64,000 nucleotides of DNA from Schizochytrium sp. CCTCC M209059 (GCA_000818945.1 KN805370.1:811578-875577); one strand, 5' to 3'. Shown: positions 33,601 through 43,866, numbered from the stretch's first letter. A program made the numbers and translations. The notes: a model not told the origin generated them from the letters alone.

Positions 33601-34346
33601 ATACAGTGTCGCTCGTTCAGGAAGAAATGAGTTTTTCTTTTTAATTGCAAAGTTCAACCTGAGCAAAGCTCAGGCATGTCTTGAACAGACAGAGGAGCGG
33701 ACGCTCGATTTGAGCGTGACGCGGCCGCCGTGAGCCTGGTCGAAAATGGGTCCGTTGCGATATGTCCGCTGAGCCGATCTAGTGCCATGTCATGCTTCAA
33801 GGTCTTGATGAACGGGACCTGTACACAGCGATACACAAGTCACCGCAACGGTGTCCGTTGAGCGATCCGGTGAGGGCAGATGTGTCGGCTCAGCAACACC
33901 TTGACGGAGACGCTCTGTACGCTGCGAAACTAAGAGGAAGAAGAAGGGAAGAAGGCGATATAGGAAGCGTGATACGGAGCAAACGCTTCCAGTGCGGAAA
34001 ACGGCTTCGACTCAAGTCGCGCGTCAGGTGCGTCCAAAGCCCTTAACGAGCTCTCGAGCGTGTCGGGTTGAACGAGCTTCGGGCTGAAGGCTGGCTGCCA
34101 TCTTCGCGCCTTCCTTCATCCAGCTTGTTGGAGACCGACCGACGGACAGTATCAACTGGCTGATCGATAGATCAAATTGCTTGGAAGATCAGGACGACGA
34201 CGACGACGACGACGTACTCTTGATTAACAAGTCTGGCCTCGAGAGGGCTTCGGAGGCCGATATCTTTAGAAAGATAGCGCGAGCAAGGCTGAAAGAAGAA
34301 GGACACCAAGAAAACCAAGAAAGAAGACCTTGACGAGCAAGGCACA
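33601..34346. other. Intergenic region upstream of the intronless channelrhodopsin gene
   Basis: It runs from the right end of the CACTA-like element to the start codon at 34347. It has a (GAC)n run at 34192-34213 and no supportable gene. It should hold the promoter and leader of the plus-strand photoreceptor gene. Confidence 0.5.
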
Positions 34347-36284
34347 ATGAGCTACAACGAGTCTGTGTGGCGCGAAGAGTTCGCACAGGTTCTTCTCGCT
34401 CGGCCCAAAAGCTCTGGCGTGGTCTCGCAGGGCGTCGCAGGTGCTCGTCTGTGCGTGTTTTCGTGCAGTATCGCACTTCTCTGCTTCTATACCTTTCAGT
34501 GGAGAATCGGACGGTGCAATCTGCATCCCATCTACGTGCAGTTTGTTACCTTTTGCGTGTATATTCTCTCATGCTTCGGAACCACGGACTTTCTCTACAT
34601 TCCCGTCGTTGACCATGCCGGCGTGACCTTTGATCTCGCCATTGGTCGCTACCTCTTCTGGATGATGACCTGCCCGGTGATCATTTCCAACGTAAACATT
34701 CTTCTCAACATTATGACGCCCGATGACATTGAGCTGCCCCAGGTGACATTCATGATGGTCAAGGATATTGTCATGATTGCCTTTGGTGTGCTGGCAGCCA
34801 TGCAGCAGAACATCACGCTCAAGTGGATCTTCAACCTTGCGTCGTACTTTGTGTGCTTCTGGCTAGTGGCAGATCTCATCGTCCTCATGAACGAGAAGAA
34901 AAAGTTCTTTATGGTGTACGAGCGCTGCTGGGAGTGGATCTTCGCCGTCATGATTTACTTCTTTTGCGCGCAGAGTCTTTTCATCTTTCTCTACGCGGTT
35001 GGCCCGCCCTGCTTCAACATCATGGGACCGGACGGCGACCGCATTGGTCACTCGGTCGGTGATCTCTTCGCCAAGAACCTTTTTGGCTTTTTCGCCTGGT
35101 ACGTGCGCTTCGTTGTCCTTGACCCGCATGTGAAGCGCATCCGCGGCGCGCGTGCGGTGTCGCCGTACACCACGCGCCCCATGGCCACCTCCGATCAGAC
35201 CTCGAACAGGGTCTCCTTCCTCGGCCGCAAGACCAACACGAAGAAGACCACGGCCGGCCCCCGGCCCCCGCGCCTGCTCATCGTGGAGCCTAAGATCGAG
35301 CTCCAGCGCCTCTTCATGTTCATCCTGCGCGACGCCGGCATCGAGGGCGAGATCGCCTTCGACCTTGAGTCCGCGACCAAGATCATCCGCCGCGATTCGC
35401 TCTCGCACTACGACGCCATTCTGCTCAACCTCACGGTGGCCTTTGAGCAGCGCATCGCCACGCAAAAGTTCCGCATGCAGTTCCGCCGAAAGCCCTTCTA
35501 CCTCCCCCTGCTAGGCTACTGCTTCGACGACAACTACGCCCCGCTCGCGGAGCGCGAGGAGGTCGAGCGCAATCTTTCGGACGGCTTCGTGCGCCACGTG
35601 CTCGACGAGACCCATCTCTTCGATGTGGTGTCCCACTGGCGCGAGGCCTCGAGCCACTGGCGCGAGATCGACGACTCCGCGGATATGGAGCGCCGCCTGC
35701 ACCAGCACGTGCAGGGCGTGCACTTGTCGCCCGTCGAGGACCGCGACATCGGCAGCATGAGCCTCGTGGACACCAAGTACAGGGCCGCCGACGAGCAGCC
35801 GCACACCACCAACAGCGGCAACTCGAACAGCTCCCGGGACCGCGAGCCGCGCACCGCCATGATGGTGGAGTCGCCGACGAGCCCCGGCAGCCCCTCGGAC
35901 ACGCGCTCGACCTCGGGCCAGGCGCCGCAGCAGCAAAAGTCGGGCGGCGCGCGCATCTCGCTGCGCCGCAAGAGCTCCTTCGAGACCATGAACGACAACC
36001 TGCGCCACCAGCTCAAGGTCGAGGAGGAGCAGGTCGCGCGCCTCAAGCAGCAGGAGCAGGACCGCCAGCAGGTGCAGTCCCCCGTCACCGCCGGCGACGA
36101 CTACCAGCAGCAGTCTTCGGGCCGCGGCTACTTCGAGACGCCCTCCAGCATCGACTCGCAGGCCGAGCCGCCCTCGGGCCGCAGCGCCACCAACTCTGCC
36201 GCCGGCAAGGACGACGACCTCGCCGACGAGGAGCTCGGCCCCAAGCGCCGCACCAGCCTCATCGTCAAGGGCTCCATGATGTGA
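34347..36284 (+). CDS. Anion-channelrhodopsin-like photoreceptor with C-terminal pseudo-receiver domain, copy 2 (intronless)
   Basis: This 645-aa single-exon gene is a paralogue of the one at 27272. The rhodopsin part (about 33-262) keeps R101, C109 (ChR2 C128), D140 (ChR2 D156), D239 and the retinal lysine K243. F104 sits at the ChR2 E123 counterion site, and helix B has Thr and Ser where ChR2 has E90 and E97. Unlike copy 1, the helix-F Trp and Pro are Q209 and I213, so the retinal pocket differs. Residues about 308-432 form a receiver-like domain with N361 at the phospho-acceptor and D420 at the switch Lys. A block shared with copy 1 follows (HWRE.DDSADMERRL), then a Ser/Gln-rich tail with a coiled coil near 545-575. 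The second half is much more GC-rich at third codon positions. Predicted light-gated anion channel; not proven. Confidence 0.88.
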   Translation: MSYNESVWREEFAQVLLARPKSSGVVSQGVAGARLCVFSCSIALLCFYTFQWRIGRCNLHPIYVQFVTFCVYILSCFGTTDFLYIPVVDHAGVTFDLAIGRYLFWMMTCPVIISNVNILLNIMTPDDIELPQVTFMMVKDIVMIAFGVLAAMQQNITLKWIFNLASYFVCFWLVADLIVLMNEKKKFFMVYERCWEWIFAVMIYFFCAQSLFIFLYAVGPPCFNIMGPDGDRIGHSVGDLFAKNLFGFFAWYVRFVVLDPHVKRIRGARAVSPYTTRPMATSDQTSNRVSFLGRKTNTKKTTAGPRPPRLLIVEPKIELQRLFMFILRDAGIEGEIAFDLESATKIIRRDSLSHYDAILLNLTVAFEQRIATQKFRMQFRRKPFYLPLLGYCFDDNYAPLAEREEVERNLSDGFVRHVLDETHLFDVVSHWREASSHWREIDDSADMERRLHQHVQGVHLSPVEDRDIGSMSLVDTKYRAADEQPHTTNSGNSNSSRDREPRTAMMVESPTSPGSPSDTRSTSGQAPQQQKSGGARISLRRKSSFETMNDNLRHQLKVEEEQVARLKQQEQDRQQVQSPVTAGDDYQQQSSGRGYFETPSSIDSQAEPPSGRSATNSAAGKDDDLADEELGPKRRTSLIVKGSMM

Positions 36285-37584
36285 TGTGATGAGATGTGCT
36301 GTGATGTGATGAGATGTGATGTGCTGTAATGCGATGCGATGCAATGCGATGCGATGCGATGCGATGCAATGTAATGCGATGCAATGCAATGCGATGCAAT
36401 GCAATGCGATGCGCTTCGTTCTGCTCCCGAGGAGATACGAGAGATGGACGTGAGTGATCCAGCGCCCGGGCCCGTAGCGAGCGTGGTATAATATCAATAA
36501 CAACAAACAAATTAGGCCTTTCAATCGATCGATGGAGCAGAGGCAACAGTGGCAGCAGACTCGTACTTTCTTAGCCTGGTTCGGCCTGGTTCGGCCTGGC
36601 TCGGCCTGCCTGCGACATTGCGTGCGAGGAAAGTAGTATCTATGGTGTGATCGTGGACAGCAAATGGTGGATGTGACGTCGATCAGATCGTGCATGGCCC
36701 GCATGCGTCTTTTGGGCTGCTCGACAGCGCCGCGGGTGCCTTTCTGGGTCCCAGCCAGCAGCAGCAGCAGCAGCAGCTGGGCGACCACCAAATCCGCTGG
36801 TCACAGCGAGGCAGGCTTTTCTGTCAGTCAGATCAGTTAGTTCAGTCTGTCTGTCTGTCTGTCAGTCTGTCTGTCTGTCTGTCAGTCAGTTCAGTCACGG
36901 CGGCCCTGCATTTGCAGTCACGGCGGCCCTGCATTTGCAGTCAATAAGGTACCTATGCGCAGAGACTCTCGCGCTCGCTTGCTTGCTTGCTTGCATGTTA
37001 AAACCACCTGGCCGCCGCCTGGTGGTTGGTTGGATGGTTGGTTGATTGGTCGGCGGCCGCGAGGCTGGAGGCTCATAAACCAGAGCAGCAGTTTGAGCAC
37101 GAGCTAAGCCCAACGACAAGGTCCACAAAGTAAGGCGGACAGAAGGTATAGATCGATCGACCGCCTACTTTCTACCGCGGGCCGCGGCGCTATACCGCCC
37201 GTGCATCAGCAAGAAGTAATGGAAACTTGAAAAGCAATGGAGAGATAGAGACTCGCGGTGATGATGATGTTGTGCGCGCACCTATAAAGCATTGTGAATC
37301 AGCCCGCCATTGCGTTGCACTGGAAAGGGGGTGTGCGCTGGCTGTGGATACCTGACTGTATAGCACCGTCCTAGGCTAGCCCACTTTGGCCTACTTGCGC
37401 TACCTTCCCTCGTAAAAGTTTCCATCCCTCGCGCTGGCTTGTGACGCTCGACGTCCAGTTCCACCAATACTCTAAAGGAAACACGCGAGCGAGGGAGCGA
37501 GGGAGCCATCAAACACGATTGACGGCAGGCAAGCAAGCAAGCAAGCAAGCGTAGCAGAGGCAGCAGGCCAAGCGAGCAGAGACC
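36285..37584. other. Intergenic region with pentamer and tetramer arrays
   Basis: Holds the GATGC/GATGT array (36286-36415), CTGT/CAGT runs (36841-36893), a doubled 21-bp CGGCGGCCCTGCATTTGCAG unit near 36898-36941, a GCTT run near 36977-36995, and a (GCAA)n run near 37527-37552 just before the next gene. No supportable gene. Confidence 0.55.
36286..36415. repeat. (GATGC/GATGT/AATGC)n pentanucleotide array
   Basis: About 25 units in a 5-bp register starting at the stop codon of copy 2, so it is probably part of the 3' untranslated region. Confidence 0.9.
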
Positions 37585-38136
37585 ATGATGGCAAGCATGT
37601 CTTCCCTGTTCCATCCCTCGACGGCCGCGGAGGTGACCAAGGTAGTCAAGGTCCTTACCGTTCTCAGAGCTATCCAGTGCGTGGTCGCGGCTGTTGCATT
37701 GGGTCTGGCTGCCGGTGACTCCGTTTACGCCGGCAGCAATGTGATTTCTTGGTCCATCGCCGCCGCCGTTGTCGGTCTGCTCTTCGCGCTCTTTTCTGGC
37801 GTCCTGGGCGTCCTCATTTTCACGCAGGCTACTCAGAACGACACTCTTGTTTCGAGTTTTACTCTCTCCGGCATGCCTGGTGACCTCATTCTCTCGTACG
37901 TCGCCATCTCAGCGTTCTCCTGCATTGCTACTCTGTCAACGAACTGCACATCGTACTCCAGCGTGTACTTTACCTATTCTTGTGGAAACATTAGCGCTGC
38001 GGCCGCCTTTTACTTTCTTCTCTTCGTCTCCTACTTTGTGGCGCTGCCCTTCTCCCGCGCGATTTACCAAAACAAGGAGCTCTTGTCCACCGGGGCGCCC
38101 AAGGCGCAAAGCAGCCCGGCCGAGGTCCAGGCCTAA
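37585..38136 (+). CDS. Small four-helix membrane protein, MARVEL/CASP-like, copy 1
   Basis: This 183-aa protein has four hydrophobic helices at about 22-46, 53-78, 96-118 and 135-156. The extracytoplasmic loops contain Cys residues (near TNCTS and YSCG). The C-terminus ends in the motif PFSRAIYQNKELLS and a short Ala/Pro tail. The motif is shared with the gene at 39408, so the two are tandem paralogues. Topology suggests a MARVEL-type membrane organiser. A second in-frame ATG at 37588 may be used instead. Function is unknown. Confidence 0.75.
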   Translation: MMASMSSLFHPSTAAEVTKVVKVLTVLRAIQCVVAAVALGLAAGDSVYAGSNVISWSIAAAVVGLLFALFSGVLGVLIFTQATQNDTLVSSFTLSGMPGDLILSYVAISAFSCIATLSTNCTSYSSVYFTYSCGNISAAAAFYFLLFVSYFVALPFSRAIYQNKELLSTGAPKAQSSPAEVQA

Positions 38137-39407
38137 ATCTGAGTATATGCTCCCGAAATCTGAACAAATTGTGGTCCCATGTCCCATTTGTGGGAAGAGG
38201 AGAGAGGGGGGGAGGGAGAGAGAGGTGAAGAATGCAAGAACACGACGCAGGTACTCGTCAGGTCTCCTCTCGTATTCATCATCCCTCGCTCTCGTCAGTA
38301 CTCTTACCGGGACCTTTCATTACACGTTGTCTAAAAATCTTCATAACGTCCAGCACCATTTGCCCGACTTTGTTTTCAGGTCAGAGATTGCTATTACATG
38401 TGAAGCTAGCTCTTTTGCGCAATTGCCCTGGCTTCGCGCACCATTCTTGCTTGTTTTCTTCACGCAGACTCATATCCTTGAGGCGATTCACCTCGTGTAT
38501 GTATGCCCTTTCACCTCTGTCTTCTCATTTCCGAGTCTTGCTGGCAACGTTTGGGCCTTGGCGGTTCTGCTGGTTGGGCTGCGGTGCTTTTCGCGACTGG
38601 TCGATCGATTAATTTTTCGAGCGACCAACCTTGAATCTTTGAGCAATTTCACGTTGCGTAAATTTACGTACACGGGTACCCGCCCTGCGGCGAGTACGGC
38701 GATGGAATGAACTGACAGGGCCCTTTCATCGCGCCGCGGCGATTTCATGATTCAAGACTTCCCTCGCTGGCGTCGGGACGGCTTTCGAGTAAACTATGTC
38801 AAGGCGCAATACATCGCACGCAAGTACAAGATGGTTGGGATCTCGCCTTCGGGTTCTCCTGGTTCATTTGGCTTGGCCACGACTCTATTTTTGCTGCATC
38901 CGAGGCCTCGCGGCGAAATTCACGAGTTCGACGTGTGCCGCCGCTGCTTGAAGGTAAAGCAGTTCTCCTTCCTTTTGCTGGCTTTCTCGCAGTATCCCAC
39001 TTCAAAAGAAGTCATGAGACAGGTTCTCCGTCCTGCGCGTCCATTTTCCATTGCGCACACACCGCGAATAAATACATGGCTCGTAATGAGGGATGGGAGC
39101 GGGACGGGTACCCCCCGAGAACGGGTTTCTCGTCCGAAGGGGAACTGGTCAACGCATGGGCCATTCATTACCTCGTCCAGCGTGCCAAACTATCTCCTCT
39201 GGATGCGCGCGGCGAGTTGACCACCGCTTTACCCCTTTCTTCTGTTCGTCCAGTTTCGTCCATAGCCGCGCCGCATCCGGAGCGCGACCACTAAACCGCA
39301 AGCAAGGCAAAACCAAATCATCGCAGGCAACACATATAAGGCAGTAGATATCATTCGCACACAGCGCGGAGAAGAGCAGGACAAACCTAAGGTATCAAAG
39401 AAAGACG
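38137..39407. other. Intergenic region between the tandem four-helix genes
   Basis: About 1.3 kb. The open frames are shifted read-throughs with no domain. I see no gene or notable repeat. Confidence 0.5.
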
Positions 39408-39974
39408 ATGGAAAATGTGCAAGCACTACAAGCTCTGAAGGAGCCAAAGAATGCCGACGAGATGAAGAAGCTCTTGAAGCTTTTTCTTGGCTTCAGGTTA
39501 ATCCAAGCCATCCTCTCAGGTCTTTCTTCGGCACTTATTGCGGCCAATATGGCCAACATATCGATTTTTAGCGCAGTGTACTGGGCTCTTGGCACCGCGC
39601 TCGCTGCCTTTTTCTTCACGATCGGAAACGGAATTCTCGGAGCTCTGCTTCTCTCCGGCTGCGTCAAAGGCGAGACGGCGTCCAAGCTCTTCTACATACC
39701 TCTTTCGATCATCGACCTCTTCTTTTCGTACAATTTCATCTCGTCTTTCGCCGTTCTTCTCACTATCTCAACCTTTTGTAGCGCTTTCTCGTCGGAAGTA
39801 TACACCGACTCTGCTTGCCAGGCCGTAGACGGCGGGGCTGCCGTTCTTTTCATCGCCTTCGCTTTGTTCTTCGCCTCGCATCCCTTCTCGCGTGCGGTTT
39901 CTTCGAACAAGGAGCTTTTGGCTTCTTCTCCAGACAAGGTGCAGCATGGTGCTACCGCACTTGAGCCCGTGTAG
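39408..39974 (+). CDS. Small four-helix membrane protein, MARVEL/CASP-like, copy 2
   Basis: This 188-aa protein has helices at about 25-46, 53-80, 98-120 and 140-160, a Cys pair in the last loop (STFCS and SACQ), and the C-terminal motif PFSRAVSSNKELLA. The same motif ends the gene at 37585. It is a tandem duplicate by topology and tail motif, well diverged in sequence. The role is unknown; membrane microdomain organisation is a guess from fold type. Confidence 0.75.
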   Translation: MENVQALQALKEPKNADEMKKLLKLFLGFRLIQAILSGLSSALIAANMANISIFSAVYWALGTALAAFFFTIGNGILGALLLSGCVKGETASKLFYIPLSIIDLFFSYNFISSFAVLLTISTFCSAFSSEVYTDSACQAVDGGAAVLFIAFALFFASHPFSRAVSSNKELLASSPDKVQHGATALEPV

Positions 39975-40275
39975 GACCGTTAATCTCTCCCTCCAACTTG
40001 ACCTGCAAGCATCAACCCGGCCTCAAAAAGTATGACAATAACAAAAGAAAATTATGATTGGAGTTGTCCCTTCCGCCTCTTTAGATCAACTCGAAACGCA
40101 GCCAATTCCGATTTTGCATGAGGCTCATTAAGGCTAATCACTTCCATTCGCCCCGCTCAGAAGCGAGCTCAGCAGGGTCGAGTTGCTCGTGTTTCTTGGG
40201 AAAAAATAGAAATCTTCACTATCATTCACATCCAGCTATAAGCCAGCATCACTACCTTTCTCGACGTCCTAGCTC
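39975..40275. other. Convergent intergenic gap
   Basis: This is the 3' flank of the four-helix gene and of the helicase gene. Nothing else is visible. Confidence 0.5.
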
Positions 40276-43200
40276 TCAAGTCTTTTTTTCCAGCACGTAG
40301 CGCTCGGAGGCTCCCCCCTTGGCTTGGAGCACAGCCGAAGTCACATTCGTTCGTGGCTTGTTGACGCGCATCATCTCGTCAATGTCACGCTGTGTGTAAA
40401 AGTGTGGAGCAATCTCAAGCAGCCATTTCGGCTTAATCACGAGTATCTGTCGCATGTATTCGCGCTTCGTGCGCTGCAGCTGGTGGTAGACAACGAGCTT
40501 TGGAAGAGGGTCTCGCTTGTGCAAACTGCTCGATGGGTGAACGTGAACACTGAGCTGATCCTTGACAGTCTTGAACGAGCCATCCTTTTGCAATTTTGCC
40601 GAGTGAAAAAAGTAGCCCGAGGTGATGGCCTTGCGCACTAGCTCCGAATCAGAGTCCGAAGAGCGCTCGAGCTCGATTCGATCGCACAGATCGGCCAACT
40701 GGTCGCGGACATCGCGTGCTCGTCGCATGCTACGTACTTGCACGAAATTTTCATAGCACCAACCTGCGCTATAGTTTGCCGCTGCCCACTGATCGTAGAC
40801 CGCTTTCAGCACCATGTGGTCTCCCCAGGCTCCATCACCCTGCGCAAAGGTTTTGCGAGCCGTGTCAGCATGTACGGCTTTGTCTGGAGGCCGATAAAAA
40901 ACGGACGCGTTGACGTCGAGCATGGCCGCCACGGTGAGCGCCTCCTCCACACATCCATATCGCTCCGCTGCGAGGAGCATTTTCGAGAGCATAGGATCTG
41001 CCGGGAACTCGGCCATGCGACGACCGACCTTGGTCAGCTCTCCTTTGTCCGTGAGGGCGCCAAGGGCGTAAAGCTGCTGCAGACAGCGAATGAGCGCTTC
41101 CGGAGGGGGAGGGTCCATAAAGTCAAACCCCACAAGGTCGTGAATCCCCAGACTCTTTAGCATCAGCACCACCGATGCGAGGTTGCTCCTTTGAATCTCA
41201 GGCTGCGTCGTTTCCTCGAGCTCGTGCTTAAAGGACCACTCCGTGTACAGACGGAAACATTTGCCCGGAGCTGTGCGTCCGGCGCGCCCGGCACGCTGCT
41301 GTGCTCCGGCCTGCGAGATTGGCGTAACCATGAGCGAGTCCATTCCCGAGCGCGCGTCGTAGCTCGTCTGCTTACAGAATCCAGTGTCGATGACATAACA
41401 AATTCCGTCGATCGTGAGTGAGGTCTCTGCAATGTTGGTGGCCAGAACGACCTTGCGCGCTCCCGGAGGCGCTGGCACAAAGACTTTGGCTTGCTCTTCG
41501 CTCGGCAGCGAAGCGTAAATAGGGCACACAATGAGCTCTTTAATTCGACTTCCCAGGCCACGCGTGCGCTGCACGAGCATCTCGCGCGCTGCCTCAATTT
41601 CCTCCTGTCCAGTCAGGAAAATAAGAATGTCACCCGGCGTTGGCTCGCTAATGTGGATTTGCAGCGTTGTCACCACTGCTGCGTCCAGGTAATCGGCCTC
41701 CGGAGCCTTGGTATGCATGATGTCAACGGGATACCTGCGCCCAGGTATGTTGAAGATGGGCGCATTGTCAAAGTAAGCCGCAAATTTTTGCGCGTCAAGC
41801 GTGGCACTCGCCACAATGATTCGCAGATCCTTGCGGTGCCTTGCAATGTCCTTGATTAACCCAAAAAGAATGTCGGTATTGAGACCTCGCTCGTGCGCCT
41901 CGTCAATCATCATTGCGCTGTAATCCCCCAGGTCTGGCGACGTCATAAACTCTCTCAAAAGCATACCATCAGTCATGTACTTGATGAGCGTGCCCTCTGA
42001 CGTATTATCTTCAAAGCGGATCGAGTAACCCACCTCGCGCCCCAGCTTAACGTCCATTTCTTGTGCTACGCGCGCGGCCACGCTCATTGCAGCGACGCGA
42101 CGCGGCTGTGTGCACCCAATCTTGCCAAGGGCAGAATATCCGGCTTCGTGAATGTACTGTGGAATCTGCGTGGTTTTACCTGAACCTGTCTCGCCCACGA
42201 CAATTAGAATTTGATGGTCTTTGATGGCCCGCAATAGCTCGTCGCGAAATGGAAACACAGGAAGGGCGGCGCGTATCTCGGCCATGGTCGGCGTTTGCTT
42301 GGGGTTACCAGCGGCGTCCCTTTTACCAGCAGAGACTTGAACAGAAGGCAAAGACGACGCCGAAGAAGCCTCCGATTCAGATGAGCCCGAAGACGAAGAT
42401 CTCTTTCGTCTGCGCGCTTGCCCCACCCCCCTTCCCCTCTTGGAACGCTTCCCGCTGGCAGCTTGCTCGCGCTTCGTACCCTTGAGGCTTTTGCCAGAGA
42501 CAAAGTCGACCCCGCCAGCGAGAAGGACATCATACGGATCTTCGTAGGGCCCGCCGATGGCCGCTACGCCATACTTTCCCTGTGATGCGGCGAGTTTGGT
42601 TTGCTGTTCTTCCCAGACCTCTTGATCTGTCTTCATTCGGCCTTCATCCTCATACCGCTGCGTCAAGAGCGCCTCGCGCTTTTTGGCATCGACACGGCCG
42701 CGGTCGTCCTCGTACGCATCGGGAAGCTTGTATAATTGGTCCTGAGTTTTGCGTTCAATGTCCTTGCGGCTCTCAATCAACTTCTTCAGCTCTTTGCGGA
42801 CTTCAAGATCGCGCTTTTCTTTTCCCGTCATCTCTTGGCCCTGGAACAGGTCCTCTTCGTCCTGAATGCTTGCCTGCAAAAGCTTGAGCTCGCGTTCCTC
42901 GCGTTTTTTTAGGTATGCAAAACGCGATTCATCCCGAAGTTCCTCGATCGTGAACTCGTTACGCAATCGCTCTCCCTCGTCACGAATCTGGCGCAGTTTC
43001 AGCTCGTGTTTTTCGCGCTCCTTTTGTGCAGCGCGCTGCTTCATGCGTTCTCCTTCTTCCTTGCCATCCTCGCCTGTGCCCACAAATTCCTGGAACTCTC
43101 GAAGTTTGCGCTGGTGCTCCGTCTCCTTGTTTGGGTCGTCTTCACCATCATTGTTGCCAGTCTTCTTTTTCCCATTCTCGTTTTTGATGTCGTCGTCCTC

Positions 43201-43866
43201 GTCGTCCTCCTCCTCGTCGTCGTCGTCTTCATTTCTGTTTACGTCAACGTCGACTTTATCGTCGTTATCAACGTCCTCGTCCTCATCCTCATCCTGGCCA
43301 GGAATGACAACAGGCAGATCTTCCTCCAGAAAGCCGTCGGCGGAGGGAGCGTGATTGTGCTCCTGCCGCGCACGCTTGCGCTCTCTCTTGCGATCCTCTC
43401 GTGAACGGTCTTCTTTGCCGTCGCGAAACTCATCTTTGTCCTTGCGTTTGCTTTTCTTGCTGCGTTTATGTTTCTTTTCCTTGTCGCGATGATGTTTGCG
43501 TCCTCGTTCTTTGGTGTCATCCGCCTTGAATCCGGCTGAAAGATCAATACCAACGAGGTCATACTTTCGAGATGTTGAATCAGAATTTCCAGCCGGCGCT
43601 TGCGCTGACAAGGATGAAGACGAGGTCGACGAGGTGCCAGCGGGTGCTGATGATTTCACTCTCGCCAGGACCTCCCTCGCGAATTGACGCGTTCGTTCAT
43701 CTCGGGGGAAATCATATTCGTGCAATCTGCTCACCACATCGGATTCGGACTTGGCAGACTTGCCGAGAGCAATGACATAGTCCACCGCCGAGCTCTCGCT
43801 AAAACCCACGAGCTCGTGCAACTTGTCGCTCGTCCATTGGCGCTCGGCCTCTGTTGCTCGCTTCAT
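40276..43866 (-). CDS. DHX16: DEAH-box RNA helicase DHX16/PRP2, spliceosome activation
   Basis: This protein (1196 aa) is an ATP-driven helicase that remodels the activated spliceosome before the first splicing step. I chose the ATG at 43866 (MKRATEAERQWTSDKLHELV) because it aligns with the N-terminus of DHX16; the open frame upstream is low-complexity. After an N-terminal fold comes a basic Lys/Arg stretch with several acidic runs, and a coiled-coil region. The helicase core has motif I GETGSGKT (558-565), DEAH (655-658), SAT (VASATL) and QRAGRAGR motif VI. The HA2 winged-helix/ratchet and OB-fold regions complete the protein. It has no intron, although it serves splicing. Confidence 0.93.
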   Translation of the reverse strand: MKRATEAERQWTSDKLHELVGFSESSAVDYVIALGKSAKSESDVVSRLHEYDFPRDERTRQFAREVLARVKSSAPAGTSSTSSSSLSAQAPAGNSDSTSRKYDLVGIDLSAGFKADDTKERGRKHHRDKEKKHKRSKKSKRKDKDEFRDGKEDRSREDRKRERKRARQEHNHAPSADGFLEEDLPVVIPGQDEDEDEDVDNDDKVDVDVNRNEDDDDEEEDDEDDDIKNENGKKKTGNNDGEDDPNKETEHQRKLREFQEFVGTGEDGKEEGERMKQRAAQKEREKHELKLRQIRDEGERLRNEFTIEELRDESRFAYLKKREERELKLLQASIQDEEDLFQGQEMTGKEKRDLEVRKELKKLIESRKDIERKTQDQLYKLPDAYEDDRGRVDAKKREALLTQRYEDEGRMKTDQEVWEEQQTKLAASQGKYGVAAIGGPYEDPYDVLLAGGVDFVSGKSLKGTKREQAASGKRSKRGRGVGQARRRKRSSSSGSSESEASSASSLPSVQVSAGKRDAAGNPKQTPTMAEIRAALPVFPFRDELLRAIKDHQILIVVGETGSGKTTQIPQYIHEAGYSALGKIGCTQPRRVAAMSVAARVAQEMDVKLGREVGYSIRFEDNTSEGTLIKYMTDGMLLREFMTSPDLGDYSAMMIDEAHERGLNTDILFGLIKDIARHRKDLRIIVASATLDAQKFAAYFDNAPIFNIPGRRYPVDIMHTKAPEADYLDAAVVTTLQIHISEPTPGDILIFLTGQEEIEAAREMLVQRTRGLGSRIKELIVCPIYASLPSEEQAKVFVPAPPGARKVVLATNIAETSLTIDGICYVIDTGFCKQTSYDARSGMDSLMVTPISQAGAQQRAGRAGRTAPGKCFRLYTEWSFKHELEETTQPEIQRSNLASVVLMLKSLGIHDLVGFDFMDPPPPEALIRCLQQLYALGALTDKGELTKVGRRMAEFPADPMLSKMLLAAERYGCVEEALTVAAMLDVNASVFYRPPDKAVHADTARKTFAQGDGAWGDHMVLKAVYDQWAAANYSAGWCYENFVQVRSMRRARDVRDQLADLCDRIELERSSDSDSELVRKAITSGYFFHSAKLQKDGSFKTVKDQLSVHVHPSSSLHKRDPLPKLVVYHQLQRTKREYMRQILVIKPKWLLEIAPHFYTQRDIDEMMRVNKPRTNVTSAVLQAKGGASERYVLEKKT

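Noticed and set aside
35511..36791. 426-aa minus-strand frame opposite the intronless photoreceptor
   Set aside because: Antisense of GC3-rich codons plus the pentamer array; Val/Leu/Arg-rich, with no recognisable fold.
37769..38710. 313-aa frame overlapping the four-helix gene
   Set aside because: Out-of-frame read-through of the real gene into intergenic DNA; no domain.
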